A DNA stretch of 9,596 nucleotides, taken from the NCBI GenBank assembly GCA_934630995.1, contig CAKTXU010000044.1, positions 1 to 9,596 on the forward strand, given 5' to 3'. The notes beneath the pieces were generated by a model. That model worked only from the letters and a program-made list of their open reading frames with translations, did not search any database and was not told the DNA's origin. Shown in pieces: positions 1-6,733 of the stretch (position 1 is its first letter; every line of letters starts with the position of its first letter). Position numbers and translations under genes: made by a program. The DNA comes from an uncultured Eubacteriales bacterium (lineage in GTDB: Bacteria > Bacillota > Clostridia > Oscillospirales > Acutalibacteraceae).

Positions 1-35
1 CCGGCGGAAGGATTGAGTATCGCCCGTCACCCCCA

Positions 36-72
36 GCAATATAAAGGGCCCCGGCAGATTGGCCGGGGCCCT
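36..72 (-). terminator. Intrinsic terminator of the kinase/GH32 operon
   Basis: A perfect 11-bp GC-rich stem (45-55 pairs with 62-72) has a 6-base loop. Read on the minus strand it is followed by a T-rich tail (TTTATATTG, 44 down to 36). It lies about 40 bases after the GH32-like stop codon, so it fits as the end of that transcript. The T-tract is interrupted by A, so release may be imperfect. Positions 1-35 show nothing else. Confidence 0.7.
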
Positions 73-114
73 ATGCTTTAGAAGACAAGGAAAAGCTTCT
101 ATTGGCCTTTCTCG

Positions 115-1341
115 TTACTCCTCCGCCAATTCCTTTACATCGTAAAACGTCAGCTCACCGCTGGGCTGTACGGCGGCCTCCCGGAAGGTCAGCGTTCCGC
201 CGTAGCCGTCAATCCCCCGAAAGCCGGCGAACAGGAGCCGGCCGTTCCACACGGCCATCTTCGGCACGGTTCCGCAGGGAACGAGGGGATTTTCCGGCAC
301 CCGCCATCCGGTGAAGGGCTTGTCGGAGTAAAGATAGCGGCCCTGGCCGTGGTGGCTGAACAGCAGATAATACCATCCGTCTCTGACAAAATAGTCGGCG
401 CATTCCGGCTCGTCCCGGTCGGGAGCGACATATACCGGCTCCTCCTCACGCCAGCCGTCCAGGTCGCCGGAGACGAGATGGACCAGACAACCCGCCCCTT
501 CAGCGGCCAGGGAGGTCGTCACAAACATATGATACCGTCCGTCCTCCCCCTTTACAACCTTGGGGTCGCGGGCGGAGCCACCCGTATATTTTCCGCTGAG
601 ATAAAAGCCGAAGTCCCTGTCCTTGGCAAAATGGACGCCGTCCTCCGACACCGCCCTGCGCACCGGCGCGGGCGTGCCGTCGCAGGGGCGCATGGTATAA
701 AAGAGGTATTGGACTCCCCCGGCCTCTATCCAGGAGCCAGTACAGAGTGAGCCCTCCCGCGGATCGTCGATTTCCAGCGCCATGGGATGGATGCTCCAAT
801 GGATGAGATCCGCCGTGGATATATGCGCCCACTGATGGGCGCCCAGCCCCCATTTGCTGGCGTGATGGCGGCGGTCCTTCAGATAGAGGACATGGTATCT
901 GCCGTCATGGCTGTACGGCATGCAGTCCCCGACAAAGACCCCCTCCTCCGGCCGCCAGCCCTCCGCATGCGTAAAGGTACCAAGGACAGCCGGCCGCGGC
1001 GTATCCTCCCGCTCCAGCGGCGACACGGCATAGGACGCGGGCGCCTCCGACAGCTCCATTCCGTCCAGATAGTGCCGGCCGCAGGGCCACTCCTCATCCA
1101 GCAGCCGCCCGTTTACCGTCAGCTCAATCCTATAGGGCAGAAGGCGCAGGGCCACCCTATCCCCTACCCGGGCGGGGGCCTTTAGGGTCAGCGGGGTCTC
1201 CCGGAAATCGTAGGCAATCGCGACGGTCAGCAGTCCGCCCGACAACACGGCGGACAGTGCCGGTTTTCCCTCATGGGTTCCGCGCAGGCACACGCCCTCC
1301 CCGCACAGGGGCCATTCGATTTTCAGCGGCCTATTGTTCAT
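115..1341 (-). CDS. GH32-like glycoside hydrolase with N-terminal beta-sandwich
   Basis: This 408-residue protein has no signal peptide, so it should be cytoplasmic. Residues ~135-400 form a five-bladed-propeller glycosidase of the GH32 (fructosidase) type. GDCMPYSHDGRYH (138-150) sits where classical GH32 enzymes have the NDPNG nucleophile block, making D139 the probable nucleophile. ARDP (257-260) supplies the transition-state Asp, and EPEC (311-314) the acid/base Glu E313. HQWAHISTADLIHW (169-182) is also typical. Residues ~5-115 look like a beta-sandwich, whereas classical GH32 enzymes carry theirs at the C-terminus. The start lies 5 bases after the kinase stop, with an AAGGA-type site over the junction, so the two are co-transcribed and probably translationally coupled. 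Fold and catalytic triad are fairly sure; the substrate, presumably a ketose glycoside, is inferred. A GH43-like enzyme is the alternative. Confidence 0.8.
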   Translation of the reverse strand: MNNRPLKIEWPLCGEGVCLRGTHEGKPALSAVLSGGLLTVAIAYDFRETPLTLKAPARVGDRVALRLLPYRIELTVNGRLLDEEWPCGRHYLDGMELSEAPASYAVSPLEREDTPRPAVLGTFTHAEGWRPEEGVFVGDCMPYSHDGRYHVLYLKDRRHHASKWGLGAHQWAHISTADLIHWSIHPMALEIDDPREGSLCTGSWIEAGGVQYLFYTMRPCDGTPAPVRRAVSEDGVHFAKDRDFGFYLSGKYTGGSARDPKVVKGEDGRYHMFVTTSLAAEGAGCLVHLVSGDLDGWREEEPVYVAPDRDEPECADYFVRDGWYYLLFSHHGQGRYLYSDKPFTGWRVPENPLVPCGTVPKMAVWNGRLLFAGFRGIDGYGGTLTFREAAVQPSGELTFYDVKELAEE

Positions 1342-1346
1342 AGTCC

Positions 1347-3098
1347 TTATTCCCCCTCATAGGCGATGCAAGCCTTTCCCTCCTCCATACAGGCTATCTG
1401 CCCGGCGGCGAGGGCCGAAAACAGCGCCGCGCCCAGGGCGGCCTCCTCCTTGAAGCGGGGGATTTTCAGCGCCATGCCGAACTTGTCGGCCAGGATTTCC
1501 CGCAGCACCGGATTTTTCTGCACCGCGTTGCCCGAGGCCACCAGGATCTGCGCCCTGCCGCTGCCCGCGGCCCGGTACATATCGTAGAGCTCCTCCGCCA
1601 TGCCGTCCAGAACCCCCGCTATCATCTGTCCGGGGGTGAAATTCTCTTCCCCGATATCCGCCATGCTCCCCCGCAGTGACGGCTCCTGCCGCGTCCCGCA
1701 AAAGGTGGTTTTTACCCGCAGCGTGGCGCCTGTCCGGCGGGTCTCTTCGGCCAGCCGGTTCATCACCTCGTACTGGGATTTGGCCTCACCGCCGCAAGCC
1801 TCAATGTAAGCGCGGAAGAAACGTTCCAGCAGCGCATAGGCCCTGCCCCCGCACAGCGCCGACCCGCTCAGCAGATACCGCCCCTGCGTGTACGGCCGAA
1901 GCTCCAGCGGCGCCTCATGCGCCGTATGCCGGGTCACCATGGAAACCTGGCTGCCGGTCCCGTAATTGACCAGGACGCTTTTTCCCTCGTCGCGCACGGA
2001 ACCGAGAAAGCTGGCCTGGTTATCCCCCAGGGCCACCGTCACCGGAATGCCCTGGAACTGTCCGGCAGCCGCGCAGTCGCCGGTGACCTCCGGCAAAAAG
2101 GCGGCGTCCACACCCAGGGCCGCCAAAGCGGCGGCATCAAAGCCGCCCTGCCCGGCGTCATAGAAGCCGAAGCTGGACGCATTGGAGGCGTGGATAAGTG
2201 GCTTTGCGCGGCCGGTCAGGCGCATGACCGCGTAATCCATGATGGTGCAGAGGGTCACGGCCCCGTGCGGCACAAGGCCGGTCTTGAGATTGGTGTAATG
2301 GGTGGCCAGCCCGTACCCCGCCGCGATGGAGCGCCCCGTCCTCTCCTCCATTTCCCGGCAATAGGTCTGTCCCGACGGCGCGGGCTGGTTGGCCCGCTCA
2401 TCCTGCCAGGTGATCAAATTGGATACCGCCCGGCCCTGCCGGTCGATATACACAATGCCGTGCATCTGGCCGGTGAAACCGATGGACCCGATGGACGGAT
2501 AGCTTTTCAGAATGGAGGCGACGAGCCGTTCCACCTTGCCCGCCAGCAGCTCCGCGTCCTGCTCCCTGCGATAGTCCTCGCCGGTGTCCACCTGGCTGTC
2601 GTTGAAAAGCGTATAGGCGTCGGCCTGTGTGCGGGCGGTGAGATTCAGCACCACGGCGCTGATGGTGGTCGTGCCGATATCGATGCCCAGGGAGAGCGCC
2701 ATCCCCGACAAATCCTCCTGGGCGGCACCGGCTTCATCGACGCGGCCGCTGTCCTCCGGCCACTCCCCCGGCCTCATCCCGTCCTGCACATAGGCGATCA
2801 GCCGGTCGCACAGCATACTTTGCTGAGAAAACACATTGTTTTCCCGGCAAAGCTCCCGTTTTCTTTTCCGAAGAAGCTCATCCGCCGAAATCACGCCGTC
2901 GTTCCACAGACGGATATCCGGCAGGCCCACCCCCGCCTGGCGCAGCAGCTTGATGAGCTTCAGCTTTTCGACGGTTTCCCCGCTGTAATCCCGATAGGCG
3001 TTGGAAGAACGGGACACATTGAGCAGGCCCTTCGATTCATACAGGCGTATGGCCCTCTGGGTCAGCCCCGTGATTAACTCCACATCTTTGATTTTCAT
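1347..3098 (-). CDS. MerR-type regulator fused to a sedoheptulokinase-like FGGY kinase
   Basis: From the chosen ATG (3098) the protein has 583 residues. Residues 1-62 are a MerR winged helix-turn-helix (TQRAIRLYESKGLL, then NAYRDYS in the wing). Residues ~63-105 form the helical dimerisation segment, and ~106-133 a linker. Residues 135-583 are a complete FGGY carbohydrate kinase: GIDIGTTT (138) for phosphate binding, GQMHG (210), WQDER (231), GDNQAS (358) with the catalytic base D359, GTGSQ (380), ASGN (521) and EAALGAAL (552). GQMHG, WQD, NASSFGFY and the GD-Q motif match sedoheptulokinase (sedoheptulose to its 7-phosphate, EC 2.7.1.14) better than xylulokinase or glycerol kinase. An upstream in-frame ATG at 3161 is rejected: the MerR fold begins at 3098, and GAGGGG lies 7 bases before it. 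The domain assignments are strong; the exact sugar is not certain. Co-operonic with the GH32-like gene. Confidence 0.85.
   Translation of the reverse strand: MKIKDVELITGLTQRAIRLYESKGLLNVSRSSNAYRDYSGETVEKLKLIKLLRQAGVGLPDIRLWNDGVISADELLRKRKRELCRENNVFSQQSMLCDRLIAYVQDGMRPGEWPEDSGRVDEAGAAQEDLSGMALSLGIDIGTTTISAVVLNLTARTQADAYTLFNDSQVDTGEDYRREQDAELLAGKVERLVASILKSYPSIGSIGFTGQMHGIVYIDRQGRAVSNLITWQDERANQPAPSGQTYCREMEERTGRSIAAGYGLATHYTNLKTGLVPHGAVTLCTIMDYAVMRLTGRAKPLIHASNASSFGFYDAGQGGFDAAALAALGVDAAFLPEVTGDCAAAGQFQGIPVTVALGDNQASFLGSVRDEGKSVLVNYGTGSQVSMVTRHTAHEAPLELRPYTQGRYLLSGSALCGGRAYALLERFFRAYIEACGGEAKSQYEVMNRLAEETRRTGATLRVKTTFCGTRQEPSLRGSMADIGEENFTPGQMIAGVLDGMAEELYDMYRAAGSGRAQILVASGNAVQKNPVLREILADKFGMALKIPRFKEEAALGAALFSALAAGQIACMEEGKACIAYEGE
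2700..2719 (-). promoter_or_regulatory. Internal Shine-Dalgarno and ATG at the MerR/kinase boundary
   Basis: Inside the fusion gene a perfect AGGAGG (2719-2714) lies 11 bases before an in-frame ATG (2702-2700). That Met is five residues before the GIDIGTTT motif, exactly where a free FGGY kinase would begin. It could give a second, kinase-only product, or be the leftover start of an ancestral separate gene. The spacing is somewhat long, so use of this site is uncertain. Confidence 0.45.
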
Positions 3099-3117
3099 AC
3101 AGCATCCCCTCGCCGTC

Positions 3118-3148
3118 ATTGTAAAGTATAACCCTGCGTCAATGTCAA
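3118..3148 (-). promoter_or_regulatory. MerR-type promoter (19-bp spacer) of the fusion gene
   Basis: On the minus strand TTGACA (3148-3143) and TACAAT (3123-3118) are separated by 19 bp, the over-long spacer typical of promoters that MerR proteins activate by DNA distortion. The spacer holds an imperfect dyad, TGACGCAGGGTTA. The MerR domain encoded directly downstream is the obvious candidate to bind it. A caveat is that the expected transcription start falls close to or within the GAGGGG ribosome site (3111-3106), so the leader would be very short. Confidence 0.55.
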
Positions 3149-3205
3149 CAGGCATTTTCAAGTGGGGAGCGGGGAACGGATTCCATCCGTATCCGCCGCA
3201 TCAAT

Positions 3206-4223
3206 CTACGGGAGTAAACTGCCTGCATCCCCTCGTGTGTGTTGATAGGTCATCCCGTCGAGAATTGTCTCCGCGTAGCGGCCGCCGTACGGATATTTTT
3301 CACGATTTTGCAGCAGCGGTAAAAAGAAACAGGGATATGTCCAGCGAATCGGCGCAACCAGATGGTAGTAATCGCTGAACGCCTCCCTCTCGGCTGCGGT
3401 GAAAGTATAGGCGCCGCCAATCCATGAAAGCCGCTCCGCGGCTTTGCGATCACGGGCTTTCAGCGAGGCTATCTCCGCCGCATTTTCCAGGCCGGCGAAG
3501 CTCTCGCAGAAAGCATAATGCAATATGGTTTCCGTCCCGGACAGATTAAAGTCGATGAGCCCTTTAAATTTCCCCTTCTCCGACAGCAGAACATTGGAAT
3601 CGTTAATATCCCCCTGGAAAACCGCTTTGGGAAGCGAGCGGTAAATCGCTTCAAAGCCTCGCCGGAGTCGGCAATATTCGTCAAATATCCTTTCCGCCCG
3701 CTGGGTCAGGTGCGGACATTGCGCTCGATAAACATCGCGTATGGCGACGGCACATTCATAATTTTCATCATATAAATCCTTCGCGTCAAAGGTATCGTAT
3801 AGGCAATACTGCGTGTGCCAGGGAACAAGCGGGGCAGGATGGGCCGCAACCGTACCGATTGCTTCAAACAGCTTCTTCTCATATATGCCCTTCACCTTTT
3901 CGCGCTTATCATGCGCTTTTGCCGATTAATACATGGCGTACTCTTCCGCATATACGAGATAATCCCCCAAGCATGTCCCCGGCTATGGCGGTGACGATCC
4001 GCGGGCAGTATATTCCCAGCGCGTTATAATGCTCCGTCAGCTCCGCCCACCCTATGACGCGTTCCGGCGTGGTAAAAGAGTTCCCGGTTACTTTCACGGC
4101 CAGTTTCCTGCCATCCGCGTACTGCACAATAAACAGCTTGCGATAATCGTCCGCGCCTCTTGCGGTGTCGAATGCAGCGGCCACCACAGGATGATCGCCA
4201 TACAATACGAATATCTTATCCAT
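3206..4223 (-). pseudogene. Broken aminoglycoside-phosphotransferase-family kinase
   Basis: Two frames make one APH/choline-kinase-fold protein (PF01636 type). The N-lobe (4223-3909) has KLAVKVTGN with the ATP-binding Lys. The C-lobe (to 3206) has QGDINDSN, in which the catalytic Asp is kept but Gln replaces the usual His, and LIDFNLSG with the metal-binding Asp. The frames part at a five-G run (3964-3968); removing one G restores the downstream frame, giving 339 codons including the stop. In that restored frame a TAA remains at 3928-3926, so there are two independent lesions. No ribosome site precedes the ATG at 4223, and an in-frame TGA adjoins it. The substrate is unknown; drug resistance should not be assumed, since many relatives phosphorylate small metabolites. 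A loss of function is likely unless sequencing errors explain both lesions. Confidence 0.82.
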
Positions 4224-4316
4224 TCAAAAGGCCGCCCGCTCGTTATACCAGATGAATAATCGCATGAATACATTACATATTGTATTTAAGAAGGCTTCCC
4301 GAATACAGGCGCTATA
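4224..4316. other. Short intergenic region, nothing recognised
   Basis: This 93-base AT-rich gap lies between the phosphoesterase stop and the broken kinase start. It contains a loose palindrome around 4267-4286 (AATACA/TGTATT) but no convincing promoter or terminator. Confidence 0.4.
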
Positions 4317-4775
4317 TCACAACGTTTTGGGAAGGAGAATTTTTTCATAGCGGTAGGATTTGCCGCTCACCGTCATCCGGCAGAAGCTGAGCTCCAGGTC
4401 AAAGCGCCGCCTGCCGCAGCCGCCGGGGTTCAAATAGAGCATCCCGCCGGACATTTCCGCCGCGTATTTGTGGGAATGGCCGACCACCACCACATCCGTA
4501 TCCGTCAAGGACGCGGGGATATCTTTTTTGTTGTGGACCAGGAAGAAGCGCACCCCTTCGATACGGACGGAAAGCGTCCGCGGCAGGGCTTTCGTCAGGC
4601 GCTTATCGGCATTTCCAGCCACGGCATAAAGCGGCCCGCATTGCTCCAGGTACTGTAATACGGCGTCCGTGTCTATATCTCCGGCGTGGAGTATCCCGTC
4701 CGCCTGCGCCAATTCCGCCTTTACCTCATCCCGCAGCAGACCGTGGGTATCCGCCAGGATGCAGAGCTTTTTCAT
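4317..4775 (-). CDS. YfcE/MJ0936-type metallophosphoesterase
   Basis: The 152-residue protein starts at ATG 4775, with GGGAGA 7 bases upstream; an in-frame start 14 codons earlier lacks this site and extends past the fold. All calcineurin-like metal ligands are present: ADTHG (D9, H11), AGDID (D33), GNAD (N55), VHN (H81), GHSHK (H100, H102), then NPGGCGRRR near the end, equivalent to the family's NPGS motif. Such proteins are soluble dimetal phosphodiesterases, of which E. coli YfcE is a tested example; the natural substrate is unknown. The length is normal for the family. It stands alone: an intrinsic terminator precedes it and 93 bases separate it from the broken kinase gene. A role in nucleotide or phosphodiester turnover is inference only. 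Confidence 0.9.
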   Translation of the reverse strand: MKKLCILADTHGLLRDEVKAELAQADGILHAGDIDTDAVLQYLEQCGPLYAVAGNADKRLTKALPRTLSVRIEGVRFFLVHNKKDIPASLTDTDVVVVGHSHKYAAEMSGGMLYLNPGGCGRRRFDLELSFCRMTVSGKSYRYEKILLPKTL

Positions 4776-4841
4776 GCGCGTCTCTCCCTTTGTCACTGTC
4801 TCCGATTCCCGCCTCAAGCATCCTATACCCTAAATTCTATC

Positions 4842-4879
4842 AAAAAATCCGCGGGAAAGCCATGCATTCCCGCGGATTT
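4842..4879 (-). terminator. Intrinsic terminator after the DUF368 gene
   Basis: A perfect 13-bp stem (4845-4857 with 4867-4879) has a 9-base loop. On the minus strand it runs into TTTTTT (4847-4842). It is about 90 bases past the DUF368 stop and about 70 bases before the phosphoesterase start, so it separates the two transcription units. On the plus strand there is no comparable T-run. Confidence 0.9.
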
Positions 4880-4965
4880 ATCCGGAAGACGCCTTTTTCA
4901 CACGCCGGCCCTGGCGATACACGGCGATAACGGCGCGCAGCCCTATATTTTCCCATTAACCGCCG

Positions 4966-5817
4966 CTATGCGGGAACATCGACCTTGCGGTTAAACCGGT
5001 CTAGAAGAAGGGCGGCGGCAACACCGGCGATCAGGCAAAGCGCATTGATAACGGCGCTCTGGACGCTGCTGATAAAGCTGGCATAGGGAATGATGGGCAG
5101 CGTGGCCGCGATGATAATGCCGATGATAAGATGGGATACGGTGGAATGGTATCTGCCCAGCAGGTAATTCATGCCCTTTGCCAGCAGAATAATCGTCAAA
5201 AGCGCGCCTACGCCGCCGGGAATCAAAACGCCGAAGTCGAAATTTCCAATTCCCTCCACGAAAGGCGTGTACAGGCCAAGCGGCATCAGCAGGGTGGAAA
5301 AGCTCATACCCGGGGCAATGATGCTCAGAGCCAGGCAGAACCCGCAGAAGAGATACCAGCCGAAATTGGCGGTGATGGTCACCGACACGATATTCAACAC
5401 AATCAAAAGGGTCAATACCACGATAAAGGAGATGGTCATGGCCACATAATCCTTTGCCGATGTCCCCTGCGTTCTCGCCTCACGGAAAAGGGAGGGAATC
5501 ATGCCCGCAATGAGCCCCACAAACAGACACACCGAGGCGTCGGGATAGGCATTGAGCATAATTCCCAGGACTTTGGAAACGCCTAGAAAGCCCACGCCCA
5601 TGCCGATGACGATGGGCAACAGCGTCAGGGCATACTTTTTAAAGGCGCGGATGGGATTGGACAGCAGGGCCATAATGGGTGCGTAAACGCCGAACACGAC
5701 GCACAAGACCCCGCCGGAAATACCCGGCAATACGGCTCCCAGGCCTATGAGCATCCCTTGAAAGAGCTTAAAGATAAACCCGCCGATCGTCATCGGCTTC
5801 ACAGTTGTGTCTGTCAC
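4966..5817 (-). CDS. DUF368 membrane protein, PopT-type undecaprenyl-phosphate translocase family
   Basis: A very hydrophobic protein of 283-285 residues with about eight membrane segments. The family signature GLGAVLPGISGG lies near residues 27-38 (numbered from ATG 5823), and a second, related block IAPGMSFSTLLMPLGLY near 169-185. The pair reflects the two-fold internal repeat of the fold. DUF368 proteins, together with DedA proteins, were shown to recycle undecaprenyl phosphate across the membrane for cell-wall synthesis; assigning that role here rests on family membership. The start drawn is GTG 5817: GAGGG (5828-5824) is 6 bases before it, whereas it directly touches the ATG at 5823. The C-terminus is short and basic (LLLDRFNRKVDVPA). 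The gene is monocistronic, with its own terminator downstream. Confidence 0.92.
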   Translation of the reverse strand: MTDTTVKPMTIGGFIFKLFQGMLIGLGAVLPGISGGVLCVVFGVYAPIMALLSNPIRAFKKYALTLLPIVIGMGVGFLGVSKVLGIMLNAYPDASVCLFVGLIAGMIPSLFREARTQGTSAKDYVAMTISFIVVLTLLIVLNIVSVTITANFGWYLFCGFCLALSIIAPGMSFSTLLMPLGLYTPFVEGIGNFDFGVLIPGGVGALLTIILLAKGMNYLLGRYHSTVSHLIIGIIIAATLPIIPYASFISSVQSAVINALCLIAGVAAALLLDRFNRKVDVPA

Positions 5818-5828
5818 GCGCATCCCTC

Positions 5829-6310
5829 ATTCTTAATGATTTTCGGTGCCGGGCGATTTATTATGGATACCTACATGCACACATACAATTCCTATTCCAA
5901 ACGCCCGCATTTCTTGCGTATCCATAGAAAATTCCTTGTCAAATTCCCTGTACGCCGAGGATAAACGGGCGTCAATCCGCTTCTCCACCGGATCGGTCCG
6001 GCGCCCGGCCGCCGTCCTAAGCCTGTGAGTCAATCAACATTTTATATCGCGCCTCTTGGGGAGGATGCGCGGCGCAATCTCATGGTTACAGTAACCGAAC
6101 GCCCTTCCCGCCTCGCGCCCTTGTTAATGTGTCCACTGTACATCCCCCGCTTATTGGAAGAGTATACCACAAAAGCTGAAAGTAGTCGAGGCGATTTATC
6201 CGCAACCGACTTCTTTCGTCCTATGAAAAGGCGTGACAAAAAACGCCGTCTTTCAGGGAAAAAGGAAGTCCGGAAAGTGACGCTATAGGCAATCGTCGGC
6301 GGAACCTTTT
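5829..6310. other. Gene-poor stretch upstream of the DUF368 gene
   Basis: No gene is recognised in about 480 bases. Short open frames exist on both strands (minus 6033-5833 starting with TTG; plus 6025-6288; minus 6314-6042), but they lack clear ribosome sites, overlap one another, and give basic, low-information proteins with no known motif. A weak hairpin (6230-6234 with 6243-6247, followed by TTTT on the minus strand) could end transcription from the small regulator remnant to its right. Confidence 0.5.
5860..5888 (-). promoter_or_regulatory. Possible promoter of the DUF368 gene
   Basis: TTGTAT (5888-5883) and CATAAT (5865-5860) are spaced by 17 bp on the minus strand, about 40 bases before the start codon. 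Each box differs from consensus, so this is only the best candidate in the region. Confidence 0.35.
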
Positions 6311-6530
6311 TCACTGACCGTCCGTCTTCTCGTTATCCTCTCTATAGGCAATCCAACCGGCAGGCTGACACTTCAAAATCTTGCACAGCTTCGCCAGTGT
6401 CTGTGGATATCGGTTTGTCATGCCGTATGCGATGCAACGTTGCGGCTTTCATTCCCTGATAGCCAAAACGATAATAGAAAATTCTATGCGTTTTCATCGA
6501 TTGACGCATTGGTAAAAAAGGAATCAACAA
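6311..6530 (-). pseudogene. Frameshifted small Cro/C1-type HTH regulator
   Basis: The first frame (TTG start at 6530, GAGGG 5 bases upstream) encodes an XRE-like helix-turn-helix, YQGMKAATLHRIRHDKPIST. The next frame continues it as TLAKLCKILKCQPAGWIAY and ends at TGA 6313-6311. The switch occurs at GACAC (6401-6397): adding one AC unit joins the halves into 73 residues, a normal length for the small YozG-like XRE regulators, and restores the usual IST-T-LAKLC core. So a dinucleotide deletion has probably inactivated it. The family call is by pattern only. No partner gene or operator is evident nearby. A functional truncated product is unlikely, because the recognition helix is kept but the stabilising helices are lost. 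Confidence 0.65.
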
Positions 6531-6733
6531 CTATTCCCTCATGTTAGTGAGGCTGTCAATTAACGAATTGAGGTGAGATAACAAGAATCGCCTGCCGTTT
6601 TTCTAAAGGACTTGAACTCTCGCGAAGATGAAATACAAGACACCGGAACGGTAGAGATTGAACACAAACACGGCATTGCTACAAAATTTAATAGATAAGA
6701 GGGTTAATTTACAATAGATGTTTCAGTCACGGC
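6531..6733. other. Intergenic region with a start-less open remnant
   Basis: This AT-rich stretch contains a plus-strand open frame, 6582-6698, without ATG. It encodes about 38 residues rich in charged amino acids (SREDEIQDTGTVEIEHKHG). It could be the tail of a decayed gene, but I do not recognise it. No promoter or RNA is evident. Confidence 0.3.

Noticed and set aside
349..1185. Plus-strand open frames of 132-133 codons opposite the GH32-like gene
   Set aside because: They are antisense to a gene with a full set of catalytic motifs, and have no ribosome site or domain of their own.
1917..3077. A 386-codon open frame on the plus strand
   Set aside because: It lies wholly antisense to the kinase gene, is rich in Gly, His, Arg, Ala and Pro, and has no recognisable motif. 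It is a shadow of codon-position GC bias.
3125..3148. TATACT as the -10 box for the fusion-gene promoter
   Set aside because: It would be only 12 bp from TTGACA, too close for sigma-A; TACAAT at 19 bp fits MerR promoters.
3176..3190. Hairpin ACGGAT-TCC-ATCCGT between the broken kinase gene and the fusion gene
   Set aside because: The stem is only 6 bp with a 3-base loop and no T-run on either strand, so it does not qualify as a terminator.
5131..5586. A 151-codon plus-strand frame opposite the DUF368 gene
   Set aside because: It is antisense to a clear membrane protein, and its Gln/His/Gly-rich sequence is what reversed hydrophobic codons give.
6025..6314. Opposed open frames of 87 (plus) and 90 (minus) codons
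   Set aside because: They overlap each other, have no convincing ribosome site, and encode basic sequence without known motifs.
6283..6353. A direct 12-base repeat, CTATAGGCAATC (6283-6294 and 6342-6353)
   Set aside because: Only two copies 59 bp apart, with no flanking similarity and no element around them; most likely chance or a small local duplication.
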